In this document: positions 47,991 through 56,579 of the stretch, one piece after another | How positions within the stretch are numbered: the first letter of the stretch is position 1 | Layout: every line of letters begins with the position of its first letter | NCBI RefSeq assembly: GCF_002080455.1 | Contig: NZ_CP020555.1 | Coordinates: 4,731,501-4,795,500 of the forward strand | Direction: 5' to 3' | Source: Streptomyces sp. Sge12 | GTDB taxonomy: Bacteria > Actinomycetota > Actinomycetes > Streptomycetales > Streptomycetaceae | Length of the DNA: 64,000 nucleotides | Translations under genes and position numbers: made by a program | The notes under the pieces: generated by a model | Told to the model about the DNA's origin: nothing | Databases searched by the model: none | What the model saw: the letters and a program-made list of their open reading frames with translations, nothing else

Positions 47991-50349
47991 GGCCCGGGCG
48001 GCGCCGTCCCCGCACGAACAGCAGGGCCAGGACCAGACCCGCAGCCCCCGCCGCCGCGGCCCCCGGGACCAGACCCGGCGGCCGGAACGCGCAGCTCACC
48101 TGTGTGGTGCCGGGGGCGAGGTCGATCGCGACCAGCCCCAAGTACGCGGCGGCCGGCCGGCCGTTGCAGGTCCAGCCGGCGATCGCGGGCACCGAGAGGA
48201 CGGCCGTGCCGGTCGCGTCCGGCGGGAGCGTCGCGCGGACCCCGGAGGAGCCGACCTCGACCGAGGTCGCCGCCGTGGCCCGCAGGTGGGCCACCGCCCC
48301 GTCGAGCCGCGCCCGGTCCAGGCAGGACAGCGTCCACCGCGGGGGCGGGGCCGCGTCGAAGACCAGGGCCGAGGAGTCCCCGCGGGAGGGGCCCATCGGC
48401 TGGAGGGCGGCCCGGTTGCGGGGGGCGTTGCCGTTCAGCCGGAAGGCGGGGCCGTCCGCGAGGCGGGCCGTCGCGTTGTACTCCGGGGCCCACAGGTAGG
48501 CCTCGGTGCCCGCGCGGCAGACACCGGGCGCGAGCGGGTCCTCGTACACCCGGGCGCCCAGCAGCGCTTCCTGGTTGGCGAAGGGGGAGTCGCCGGCGTA
48601 GGAGAGGGGGCCGCCGGGCGGTCGGGTCGTCACCAGCGGCGGCACCTGGGCGCGCCGGACCGTGCCGTCGGGCCCGAGGCGGGCGCCGACCGCGAAGACG
48701 GCGTCCGTCACCGGGTTGTCGATGCTCTGGACGTTGCGTCCGCGCGAGGTCCAGCCGGCGCCGAGCGCGACCATCGTGCGGGTGAACACGTCCGGGGTGT
48801 GGCTGCTGTAGTACGCGCCGCCCTCGCCGCCCAGCAGCAGCGGGTCGTTGCCCGACAGTGCGGGCCGGCTCGGGTCGGTGCGGTACGCGGGCCAGCCCTC
48901 GGCACCGGCCAGGGCCTCGGCGCGCGCGGTGTGCGCCCGCCCCCAGGACGGGTAGTCGTCCAGGCCGCCCAGCTTGCCCTTGTGCCCGTAGGCGGTGGTC
49001 GCGGCGGCCTGCGCCAGTAGGACCAGGGCCAGCAGCCCGGCCGCGGGCCGGGCGAGCCGGCGGTGGCGCAGTGCCCACCAGGCCGCGGCCGCCGTCACCA
49101 GCCCGCCGGCGAACAGCGCGTAGCCGGCCGCCGTCACCAGGGTGCTGTCGTGCGCCCACAGCACGGCGGCCGCCAGTACGCCCGCACCCGCCGCCAGCGC
49201 CGGCAGCCGCGGCAGGCCCGCCGCGAGCCCCGTCCAGGCGGCGATCACGGCGATCCCGGCCAGCACGAAGGTCTGCCGGTACGGGCTTCCGTTCGGGGTC
49301 GCGAAGAGGTGCCAGGCCAGGTGGGTGGGCGCCCACTGGAGGGAGAGCGCCACGGCCGCGGTCAGCCCCGACCACCACAGCCGGGTGCGCAGCGGGACCG
49401 CCCGGTGGAAGGGCAGCGCGGCCACCAGCAGCAGGGTCCCGGTGCCGACGAAGACGGCGGGGGAGGAGAAGGAGTACGTCCCCGGCAGCAGCCGGGCGAA
49501 CACGTCCGCCCAGGACACCGGCCGGAACTCCTTGACCCACCCCGGGTAGGCCTGCCCGGAGCTGAGGAAGAGGGGCAGGAGCACGGGTGCCGCGAGCGCG
49601 ATCCCGAGCACGGTCGTCCCGGCCGCCCGCGCGATCACCGCCGGCCGGGCCGGGGCGCCCTCCCGGGTGAGCACCACCCGTACCAGCAGCACCAGCGCCG
49701 CACCCAGCGTCGCCATGTAGGCGGTGTAGAAGTTCGCCGTCCAGCACACCGCGACGACCAGGGGCGCGAGCAGGATCCGCCGCCCGCGCAGGGCCCATTC
49801 ACCGGTCAGGCACAGCAGGGGGAAGGCGATCAGCCCGTCCAGCCACATCGGGTTGTAGGAGGCCTCGATCACCGACCAGCCGCACAGCGCGTACGAGGCC
49901 CCCAGCAGCCCGGCCGCCCACCAGCGGCCGCGGCGCTGCGTGCGCAGCAGCCAGCACATCGCGGCCGCGGCGGCCGCCGTCTTGAGCACGGTGACGGCGT
50001 ACACGGCGAGGTCGATGTCCGCGCGCGGGAAGAGCCCGACCAGGACCGCGAAGGGGCTGGCCAGGTAGGTGCCCAGGTCCGGCAGGAAGCTCATGCCGTA
50101 TCCGGAGCGCCAGTTGAACAGCAGTCCGCCCTCCGCGCGGCCGTGCAGGAGGTCCCACAGGTGCGCGTGGAAGGGGACGAACTGGTTGCCGAGGTCGTTG
50201 ATGCTGCGGTGGCGCGATCCGTACGGGAAGACGCGTGCGGCGGCGTCCCCGGCACACACGGCCACCGCCGTGAGGAGGGCGGCGAGAGCCGAGCCGTGCA
50301 GACTGCGGCGGCGCGGCGAGGGGCGCGGCGAGGGGGGCGTTGTCGACAT
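47974..50349 (-). CDS. YfhO-family membrane protein (GT-C-like)
   Basis: A 791-residue protein with about 12-13 transmembrane helices followed by an external C-terminal domain and a last helix. YfhO-type landmarks: GDAAARVFPYGSRHRSINDLGNQFVPFHAHLWD near the N-terminus, FNWRSGYGMSFLPDLGTYLASPF, and FYTAYMATLGAALVLL. YfhO proteins are needed for glycosylation of wall polymers (lipoteichoic acid) in Firmicutes; the actinobacterial substrate is unknown. ATG at 50349. Convergent with the kinase. Confidence 0.82.
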   Translation of the reverse strand: MSTTPPSPRPSPRRRSLHGSALAALLTAVAVCAGDAAARVFPYGSRHRSINDLGNQFVPFHAHLWDLLHGRAEGGLLFNWRSGYGMSFLPDLGTYLASPFAVLVGLFPRADIDLAVYAVTVLKTAAAAAAMCWLLRTQRRGRWWAAGLLGASYALCGWSVIEASYNPMWLDGLIAFPLLCLTGEWALRGRRILLAPLVVAVCWTANFYTAYMATLGAALVLLVRVVLTREGAPARPAVIARAAGTTVLGIALAAPVLLPLFLSSGQAYPGWVKEFRPVSWADVFARLLPGTYSFSSPAVFVGTGTLLLVAALPFHRAVPLRTRLWWSGLTAAVALSLQWAPTHLAWHLFATPNGSPYRQTFVLAGIAVIAAWTGLAAGLPRLPALAAGAGVLAAAVLWAHDSTLVTAAGYALFAGGLVTAAAAWWALRHRRLARPAAGLLALVLLAQAAATTAYGHKGKLGGLDDYPSWGRAHTARAEALAGAEGWPAYRTDPSRPALSGNDPLLLGGEGGAYYSSHTPDVFTRTMVALGAGWTSRGRNVQSIDNPVTDAVFAVGARLGPDGTVRRAQVPPLVTTRPPGGPLSYAGDSPFANQEALLGARVYEDPLAPGVCRAGTEAYLWAPEYNATARLADGPAFRLNGNAPRNRAALQPMGPSRGDSSALVFDAAPPPRWTLSCLDRARLDGAVAHLRATAATSVEVGSSGVRATLPPDATGTAVLSVPAIAGWTCNGRPAAAYLGLVAIDLAPGTTQVSCAFRPPGLVPGAAAAGAAGLVLALLFVRGRRRPGLSGPG

Positions 50350-50627
50350 GGTGGGCCGACCTTGGCAGCGCCGGGTGACCGAAGGGTGGCCTCAGGGTTG
50401 CCGGAGGCCGATCCGGTCGCGGCCCGGGCACCGGGGTCCCCAGGATGGGTGACGGGTGGCGCGGCGGGTGCGCCGATGCCGGGCGACTCGCTTATGAACG
50501 GTGCGTGTTCGGTCCGCGCGTGAATCGTTGGTCGAACCGGTGGTCCGGATCACCGTGACCTCATAACATCGATCACCGCACGGCCCTTTGTGCACCGACG
50601 CACAATCTCCCGGCCCTGGAGGCTCCT
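50350..50627. promoter_or_regulatory. Divergent upstream region with TTGTGC/GCACAA repeat
   Basis: A 278-bp gap between divergent genes. An inverted repeat TTGTGC-N6-GCACAA lies at 50588-50605, just before the SurA-like gene. Nothing else stands out. Confidence 0.4.
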
Positions 50628-51251
50628 TTGCACCGTCGCACAGCGCTCTCCGTCTCCGCCGCCCTGCTCGTGGCGGCGCCCCTGCTGTCCGCCTGCTCGG
50701 GCGAGCCGCGCCCCGGCACCGCGGCCGTCGTGGGCGGCGAACGGATCACCACCTCTGCACTCCAGGCCCAGGTGAACGACGTCCGCGCGGCGCAGAACCG
50801 TTCCGGGCAGGCCGCCGCCGAACTCATCGCGAGCACCCCCCACCTGGAGCGCGTGAAGCTCGACGCGATCCTCCAGAGCCGGATCATCGACAAGATGGCC
50901 GACACCGCCGGGCTCACGGCCACCCAGAAGGACATCGAGGACGAACACCAGAGGTACGCCGACGAGAACGGCGGCAACGCGCAGTTCGAGGCGCTGCTGC
51001 TGCAGAAGGGGGCCACGGCCCCCGGCCAGGTCGACCGCTTCCTGCGGGACCGGGTGCTCCTGGCCAAGCTCACGGCCAAGTACGGGGCCGGGAAGCTGGA
51101 GGAGCCCGCCCGGGCCGCGGTGAAGGCGCTGCACATCGAGGTGAACCCGCGCTACGGCGCCTGGGACGCCAAGGAGATCAAGCTCGGGGGCGGCGAGACG
51201 CCCTGGATCACCCAGCGGACCCGGCCCGAGCAGGCCCCCGCGGGGGCCTGA
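50628..51251 (+). CDS. SurA-N-like peptidyl-prolyl isomerase-type lipoprotein
   Basis: A 207-residue lipoprotein. Lipobox LLSAC with lipidated C23, then a SurA N-terminal-like helical domain (AAVVGGERITTSALQAQVNDVRA, with LIQSRIIDKMAD-type helices). The parvulin catalytic domain itself is absent; the C-terminus is short and reads HIEVNPRYGAWD. It starts with TTG at 50628, five bases after GGAGG. It is probably an extracytoplasmic folding factor or chaperone remnant. It lies 54 bp before mazG. Confidence 0.78.
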   Translation: MHRRTALSVSAALLVAAPLLSACSGEPRPGTAAVVGGERITTSALQAQVNDVRAAQNRSGQAAAELIASTPHLERVKLDAILQSRIIDKMADTAGLTATQKDIEDEHQRYADENGGNAQFEALLLQKGATAPGQVDRFLRDRVLLAKLTAKYGAGKLEEPARAAVKALHIEVNPRYGAWDAKEIKLGGGETPWITQRTRPEQAPAGA

Positions 51252-51305
51252 GGCCCCGGGGTCCCCCCGGGCCGTGGACGGGTGGATCGGAGGTAGGTTC
51301 GGAGG

Positions 51306-52361
51306 GTGACCGACCACACCGACCACTCCGAACCCACCGCCGCCACCGACGGGCCCACGGGCCGTATCGTCCTGCTGACCACCAGCCACCGGGTCGCCCC
51401 CGGCGTGCTGTCCTGGCCGGCGTGGCAGACCCTGCACGCCGCGGACCGGGTGCTGTGCGCCGACCCCGGCCACCCGCAGCTGCCGTACCTGCGGGAGGCG
51501 GGCATCGAGGTCGCGTTCGAGAGCCCGGACGCGCAGGCGCTGGTCGAGGCCTGCGCGGGCGGCCGTACGGTCGTCGTGCTCCCGGGCGGCGAGGGCGACC
51601 AGCGGCTCACCGACGGGCTGGCCCGGCTGGCCGGCTCGGGCCGGGTCTCCATGCCCGACCTGGAGCTCCTGCCCGGCTCCTACGACCTGCCGGGCGCGCG
51701 CCTGCTCGACCTCGTGCAGGTGATGGACCGGGTCCGGCGCGAGTGCCCGTGGACCTCCCGGCAGACCCACCGGGGACTGGCCAAGTACGCGATCGAGGAG
51801 GCGTACGAGCTGGTCGAGGCCATCGAGGACGGGGACCGGGACGAGCTGCGCGAGGAGCTCGGGGACGTGCTGCTCCAGGTGGTCTTCCACGCGCGGATCG
51901 CCGAGGAGGCCGGCGGGCGCGGCGAGGAGGGCGAAGACGGCGAGGACGGCGAGGAGGCGGAGGAGGCCTTCTCCATCGACGACGTGGCCGGGGCCCTGGT
52001 GACGAAGCTGATCCACCGGCACCCGCACGTCTTCGGCGATGCGCAGGCCGAGACCCCGGAGGACGTCAACGCGCACTGGCAGCGCACCAAGGCGGTGGAG
52101 AAGCAGCGGGAGTCGGTCACCGACGGGATCCCGGTGGGCCAGCCCGGTCTGGCGCTCGCGGCCAAGCTCGCGGGCCGGGTCCGGACGGGCGGCGTGGCCG
52201 TGGAGCTGCCCCGCGGCGAGGGCATCGGGTACGAGCTGCTGGAACTCGCGGCGCGTGCCGAGGCGGAGGGGACCGACCCCGAGACCGCGCTGCGCGCGGC
52301 GGCCCGCGCCTACCGGGACGCGATCCGGGTGGCCGAGGGCCTCGCGGAGCCGGGCCAGTAG
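51306..52361 (+). CDS. mazG: MazG nucleoside triphosphate pyrophosphohydrolase with N-terminal methylase-like half-domain
   Basis: A 351-residue enzyme that hydrolyses (d)NTPs to NMP and PPi and cleans the nucleotide pool. The N-terminal 1-115 (GRIVLLTTSHRVAPGVLSW, PGGEGDQRLTDGLARL) looks like half of the tetrapyrrole methylase fold seen in YabN-type fusions. The MazG part has ECPWTSRQTHRGLAKYAIEE and the metal motif EEAYE...EELGD. An acidic Glu/Gly/Asp insertion lies near 205-220. A second MazG-like unit follows (VNAHWQRTKAVEK). GTG start at 51306. Confidence 0.88.
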   Translation: MTDHTDHSEPTAATDGPTGRIVLLTTSHRVAPGVLSWPAWQTLHAADRVLCADPGHPQLPYLREAGIEVAFESPDAQALVEACAGGRTVVVLPGGEGDQRLTDGLARLAGSGRVSMPDLELLPGSYDLPGARLLDLVQVMDRVRRECPWTSRQTHRGLAKYAIEEAYELVEAIEDGDRDELREELGDVLLQVVFHARIAEEAGGRGEEGEDGEDGEEAEEAFSIDDVAGALVTKLIHRHPHVFGDAQAETPEDVNAHWQRTKAVEKQRESVTDGIPVGQPGLALAAKLAGRVRTGGVAVELPRGEGIGYELLELAARAEAEGTDPETALRAAARAYRDAIRVAEGLAEPGQ

Positions 52362-52386
52362 CCCGGCCCGGCCGCCAGGACGCCCC

Positions 52387-53598
52387 CTAAGGGAGTCTCG
52401 GTGCGCGGGCCGAGGGGTTGTGCCAGTGGGGCGTCGGCGGGTTCAGGAACCACTCGCCGAAGCCCAGCGGGCGGTCCCCGGGCGCGGGGCCCCGGGCCGG
52501 TACGGCGTCGTGGAAGAGGCGCCCGGGGCGGGCGCCCAGCTCCCGGAGGAGGTGGGCGGTCTCGTCGATGAACTGCGGCGGGCCGCTGAGGTAGACGTCC
52601 TGGTCCGGCCACAGGCCCCGGTGGCCCAGCGCCGTCGCGAGCCGGTCGGTGGCCTGGTTGCGGTGCCGCCCGGGGGCGGGCGTGATGTAGGTGACGGCGA
52701 GCCAGCCGCAGCTGGCGGCGTACGCGTCGATGAGCGGGCGGTCGTAGAGGTGCGCGCCGTCCCGGGCCACCACGAAGAGCCGTACGTCCTGGTCCGGGGG
52801 ATGCTCCGCGAGGTCCTCCAGCATGGCGCGGATCGGCGCCCAGCCGGTGCCGGCGGCGATGAGGCTGACCGGGCGGTCCTCGCGGCGGAAGACCAGCTGC
52901 CCGCCGGCGGCGCCGAGCCGCAGTACGTCCCCCGGCCGGGTCTCGCGGACCAGGGCGGTGCTCAGGCGCCCCCGGTCGATCCGGCTGACGTGCAGGTCGA
53001 CGGTGCCGTCGGGGCGGGGGGCGTTGCCTATGGAGTACGTGCGCCAGGTCGTCGGGACCCGATCGCTGCTCACGCTCGTGTACTGGCCCGGGAGATAGGG
53101 GAAGGGCAGGTGCGGCCGCAGGGTCAGCACCCCGATGTCCGGCCCGTACTGGAGGTGGCGCACGACCTCCGCGTCCCACCAGGGCGGGTCCTCGCTCGCC
53201 TCGGCGCCGGAGGTCATCGCGTCGGCGATCACCTGGTAGGCCTCGGCCCAGGCCTTCTCGACCGGCGGGGTCCAGGCCGCGCCGGAGGTCTCGGCGAGCG
53301 CGGCGAGCAGGCTGGCGCCGACGGCCGCGTAGTGCTCGGGGCGGACCAGGAACTTGCGGTGGTCGCGTCCCAGGTCGTGCAGGTAGGGGCGGAGCGTTCC
53401 GTCGTCGAGGTGGGCGATGACGTGGGTGAGCGCGGCGAAGAGCCGGTCCCGCTGGCGTTCCATGTCGTGGAGGGAGTCCGGGAAGAGGGCACGGACACCG
53501 GGGTTGTGCCAGAAGAGGTGGGAGTAGAAGAACTTGACGGCGTGCTCGGCCCGTCGCTCCACCACCGCGAAACTGCTTTTCAAGATCTTCACATCCAC
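52387..53598 (-). CDS. Flavohaemoglobin-like globin-FAD/NAD reductase
   Basis: A 403-residue two-part protein. The globin domain (1-135) has B10 Tyr25 (FFYSHLF), proximal F8 His80 (GRDHRKF) and the PEHYAAVG motif, as in NO dioxygenases. The reductase (about 145-365) has the FAD motif RTYSIG and the NAD loop AAGTGWAPIRAML. A 35-residue tail ends it. No Shine-Dalgarno is visible; the GTG at 53598 lies seven bases after a TACTTT -10 box, so the mRNA is probably leaderless. Divergent from the P450 gene. The likely role is NO detoxification or haem-based redox chemistry. Confidence 0.85.
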   Translation of the reverse strand: MDVKILKSSFAVVERRAEHAVKFFYSHLFWHNPGVRALFPDSLHDMERQRDRLFAALTHVIAHLDDGTLRPYLHDLGRDHRKFLVRPEHYAAVGASLLAALAETSGAAWTPPVEKAWAEAYQVIADAMTSGAEASEDPPWWDAEVVRHLQYGPDIGVLTLRPHLPFPYLPGQYTSVSSDRVPTTWRTYSIGNAPRPDGTVDLHVSRIDRGRLSTALVRETRPGDVLRLGAAGGQLVFRREDRPVSLIAAGTGWAPIRAMLEDLAEHPPDQDVRLFVVARDGAHLYDRPLIDAYAASCGWLAVTYITPAPGRHRNQATDRLATALGHRGLWPDQDVYLSGPPQFIDETAHLLRELGARPGRLFHDAVPARGPAPGDRPLGFGEWFLNPPTPHWHNPSARAPRLP

Positions 53599-53605
53599 AA
53601 AACCG

Positions 53606-53636
53606 AAAGTAGGAATGTCGGAGAAGGTCACGTCAA
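53606..53636 (-). promoter_or_regulatory. Promoter of the globin-reductase (leaderless)
   Basis: On the minus strand TTGACG (53631-53636) and TACTTT (53606-53611) are separated by 19 bases. The start codon GTG begins seven bases past the -10, where transcription should begin. Confidence 0.6.
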
Positions 53637-53713
53637 GGGATGGACGATCTACGGACAGCCGCGGCGAACCACCCAAATCGGATGGGGGTCCGCCGCCGGG
53701 ATACGGTCTTCGG

Positions 53714-54988
53714 GTGCACGAGCAGACCTCCGCGAACCCGTCCGACACCCCTCCCGCCGAGGGCCCCACCCTCTTCGACTGGGAGTTCGCGACCGATCCC
53801 TACCCGGCCTACGCGTGGTTGCGCGAGCACTCCCCGGTGCACCGCACCAAGCTGCCCAGCGGGGTCGAGGCATGGCTCGTCACCCGCTACGCCGACGCCC
53901 GCCAGGCCCTCGCCGACCAGCGGCTCAGCAAGAACCCTGCGCACCACGCGGAGCCCGCGCACGCCAAGGGCAAGACCGGGATCCCGGGGGAGCGCAAGGC
54001 GGAGCTGATGACGCACCTGCTCAACATCGACCCGCCGGATCACACCCGGCTGCGGAGGCTGGTGTCGAAGGCGTTCACCCCGCGCAGGGTGGCCGAGTTC
54101 GCCCCGCGGGTGCAGGCGCTCACCGACCACCTGATCGACGCCTTCGCGGCCAGGGGGGAGGCCGACCTCATCCACGAGTTCGCCTTCCCGCTCCCCATCT
54201 ACGCCATCTGCGAGATGCTCGGGGTGCCGCGCGAGGACCAGGACGACTTCCGCGACTGGGCCGGCATGATGATCCGCCACGGCGGCGGTCCGCGCGGCGG
54301 GGTCGCCCGGTCGGTCAAGCAGATGCGGACCTACCTCGGTGAACTCATCCACCGCAAAAGGGACGATCTGGGCGACGACCTGATCTCCGACCTGATCCGG
54401 GCGAGCGACCACGGCGACCACCTGACGGAGGGCGAGGCCACCGCGATGGCCTTCATCCTGCTCTTCGCCGGCTTCGAGACCACCGTGAACCTCATCGGCA
54501 ACGGGGTCCACTCCCTCTTCATGAACCCCGGCCAGCGCGAGCGCCTCCAGCTCTCCCTCGCCGCCGGCGAGAGCGGGCTGCTGGCCACCGGGGTCGAGGA
54601 ACTGCTGCGCTACGACGGCCCCGTGGAGCTGGCGACCTGGCGCTTCGCCACCGAGCCGCTGACCCTCGGCGGCATGTCCGTCGCCGCCGGCGATCCGGTG
54701 CTGGTCGTCCTCGCGGCCGCCGACCGCGACCCCGAGCGGTTCGCGGACCCGGACACCCTCGACCTCTCCCGCGCCGACAACCAGCACCTCGGATACGGTC
54801 ACGGGATCCACTACTGCCTCGGGGCCCCGCTCGCCCGCCTCGAAGGACAGACGGCGCTCGCCACGCTGCTGACGCGCCTGCCCGATCTGGAACTTGCTGT
54901 TCCGTCCCAAGACCTGCGCTGGCGTGGGGGGTTGATCATGCGGGGGCTGCGCACTCTTCCCGTTCGCTTCACGCCTCAAAACACTTAA
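53714..54988 (+). CDS. Cytochrome P450
   Basis: A 424-residue soluble class I bacterial P450. I-helix oxygen motif LLFAGFETT, K-helix EELLR, and the haem loop HLGYGHGIHYCLGAPLARLE with the Cys ligand are intact. I chose the GTG at 53714; TACGGT ends six bases before it, which suggests another leaderless transcript, although the -35 is poor. No ferredoxin or ferredoxin reductase gene is adjacent; the divergent globin-reductase is the only redox neighbour. Substrate unknown, and no biosynthetic cluster surrounds it. Confidence 0.92.
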   Translation: MHEQTSANPSDTPPAEGPTLFDWEFATDPYPAYAWLREHSPVHRTKLPSGVEAWLVTRYADARQALADQRLSKNPAHHAEPAHAKGKTGIPGERKAELMTHLLNIDPPDHTRLRRLVSKAFTPRRVAEFAPRVQALTDHLIDAFAARGEADLIHEFAFPLPIYAICEMLGVPREDQDDFRDWAGMMIRHGGGPRGGVARSVKQMRTYLGELIHRKRDDLGDDLISDLIRASDHGDHLTEGEATAMAFILLFAGFETTVNLIGNGVHSLFMNPGQRERLQLSLAAGESGLLATGVEELLRYDGPVELATWRFATEPLTLGGMSVAAGDPVLVVLAAADRDPERFADPDTLDLSRADNQHLGYGHGIHYCLGAPLARLEGQTALATLLTRLPDLELAVPSQDLRWRGGLIMRGLRTLPVRFTPQNT

Positions 54989-55023
54989 GCGGAATCTGAT
55001 TAAAAGTCAGGTTCGACTTGAAC

Positions 55024-55053
55024 TTGTGACAATCGTTCGAAGGCCGCTAGGTT
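55024..55053 (+). promoter_or_regulatory. Promoter of the first rpf gene
   Basis: TTGTGA (55024-55029) and TAGGTT (55048-55053) with an 18-base spacer, 38 bp before the chosen start codon. Confidence 0.6.
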
Positions 55054-55090
55054 CTGCCGTTACCCCGCTGTTATGCGAAAGGTGCACTAC

Positions 55091-56128
55091 ATGCGTTCCG
55101 GGAACGGCCGTCACAGACGCCCCCGCCAGGTCCCCGCGCTGGTCGTCACAGCCGGAGTCACTGGCTCCGCGCTGGCTCTGCCGCTGCTCGCGGCCACCAG
55201 CGCCACTGCCGCCGACACGTCCACGTGGGACAAGGTCGCCGAATGCGAGAGCGGCGGCTCCTGGAGTGCCAACTCCGGCAGCGGCTCCTACGGCGGACTC
55301 CAGTTCACGCAGGAGGAGTGGCAGGGCGCCGGCGGTCTCGACTTCGCCGAGCGCCCCGACCTGGCGAGCAGGTCCCAGCAGATCGCGGTGGCCGAGCGCG
55401 TGCTGAAGTCCACCGGCCCGCAGGCGTGGCCGCTGTGCGCGGCCTCCGCGGGCCTCGACAAGGAGAGCCCCGCCGCGCAGGTCGACCCCGGTCTGCCCGG
55501 CGGTACGGGCCCCCTCGCCCCCTCGCCGTCCCGCCCGGACGACGTCGTCCCGTCCACCGGCGGCGGCGCGCGGTCCACGGACTACGGTGCGCCGACCCCG
55601 GCCCCGAGCCCGTCGGACACCCCGTTCCTCATTCCCGACGCCCCGTCCATCGGACTGCCCGTCATGCCCGCGCCGGACGTCCCGACGACGCCTCCCGTGG
55701 ACCCGACGGCCCCGACCCTGCCGGGCGACCCGACCACCACGCCGGCCCCCGTCGACCCGACGGCGCCCACGCTCCCGGTGGACCCGACCGCCCCGACCAC
55801 CCCGCCGGCCACGCCCGGACTGCCTCCCGTCGACCCGACGTCCCCTGCGACCCCCGGGGCTCCCGAGACCCCGCAGACGCTGGGTGCCACTCCCGCCGAG
55901 GGCAGCGGCAAGCACCGCGGTGCCCCGGCGGCCGAGCCGACGGCCCCCTCTGACACCGCGTCGGACCCCACGTACACGGTCCAGGTGGGCGACAGCCTGG
56001 CGACCATCGCGGTCGCCAAGGGCGTGAGGGGCGGCTGGAACGGCCTCTACGAAGCCAATGAGCAGGTCATCGGTGACGACGCCAACCTGATCAAGCCCGG
56101 CCAGAATCTGGATCTAACCACGCAATAA
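55091..56128 (+). CDS. Resuscitation-promoting-factor-like muralytic enzyme with LysM (RpfC-like)
   Basis: A 345-residue secreted protein: signal peptide 1-40 (cleavage after SATA), Rpf transglycosylase-like domain 45-120 with catalytic E53 in AECESGG and the GGLQFTQEEW motif, a long Pro/Thr/Asp-rich linker of PVDPTAPTLP repeats (about 140-285), and a C-terminal LysM (YTVQVGDSLATIAVAKGVRG, about 297-345). It cleaves glycan strands and helps spores exit dormancy. The ATG at 55091 has AAAGGTG six bases upstream; ATG 55073 lacks one. It is first of two tandem rpf genes. Confidence 0.88.
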   Translation: MRSGNGRHRRPRQVPALVVTAGVTGSALALPLLAATSATAADTSTWDKVAECESGGSWSANSGSGSYGGLQFTQEEWQGAGGLDFAERPDLASRSQQIAVAERVLKSTGPQAWPLCAASAGLDKESPAAQVDPGLPGGTGPLAPSPSRPDDVVPSTGGGARSTDYGAPTPAPSPSDTPFLIPDAPSIGLPVMPAPDVPTTPPVDPTAPTLPGDPTTTPAPVDPTAPTLPVDPTAPTTPPATPGLPPVDPTSPATPGAPETPQTLGATPAEGSGKHRGAPAAEPTAPSDTASDPTYTVQVGDSLATIAVAKGVRGGWNGLYEANEQVIGDDANLIKPGQNLDLTTQ

Positions 56129-56284
56129 GGGCAGTTCAGTTATCCGGAAAGAGTCGAATGTCGGTTTTCGGCAAGTGAGACATGCGTCTCTTCCGGTCAA
56201 CTGGCGTGTCCCGCCCGGGGGCTTCCGCAAACCCCGTCCTCACCTGCGCAAACACCCCTCCGGGGAGCGCAAGTAGGGGCCGTT

Positions 56285-56318
56285 TCTCCCCGATGTTGCT
56301 CGTTGAACATCGGGGAGA
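56285..56318. terminator. Perfect 13-bp hairpin between the rpf genes
   Basis: TCTCCCCGATGTT and AACATCGGGGAGA around an eight-base loop, 157 bp after the first rpf stop and 45 bp before the riboswitch. It may terminate the upstream transcript, or a small RNA on either strand. Confidence 0.65.
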
Positions 56319-56362
56319 GACCTGTCTACCTTCTGAATCGCTCGCCACCGCGGGCTCCTTCG

Positions 56363-56567
56363 ACCGCATCGCCGAATCCTGCCGGCGGACGGGGGGAACA
56401 GTCGTCGCGTCAAGCGCCGAAGGCAGGAGCGGGGGAACCAAGGTAGGTGCCGGGAGCGGCCGTTGAGAGACGGTCACGCCACCGGCTTGGGGTTAAGACG
56501 TGCGCTAGGTCGCACGGCCGGGCAACTCACTCGCCCGAACCCGACAGCTCACCTCGTAGGCGTCGGT
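56363..56567 (+). ncRNA. ydaO/yuaA (c-di-AMP) riboswitch
   Basis: The conserved pieces of the ydaO class occur in order: CGCCGAATCCTGCC near 56370-56384, AGCGGGGGAACCAAGG near 56429-56443, CTTGGGGTTAAG near 56486-56497 and CCCGAACCCGACAGCTCACC near 56534-56553, then CTCGTAGGCG. Closing stem ACCG...CGCC (56363-56373) pairs with GGCG...CGGT (56559-56567). In Streptomyces this riboswitch precedes rpfA and lowers its expression when c-di-AMP is high (established). Confidence 0.88.
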
Positions 56568-56579
56568 GAGGAGAACTCC

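Noticed and set aside
53714..54988. P450 as part of a secondary-metabolite cluster
   Set aside because: Neighbours are housekeeping (mazG, rpf genes, eno); no synthase, carrier or tailoring set is present.
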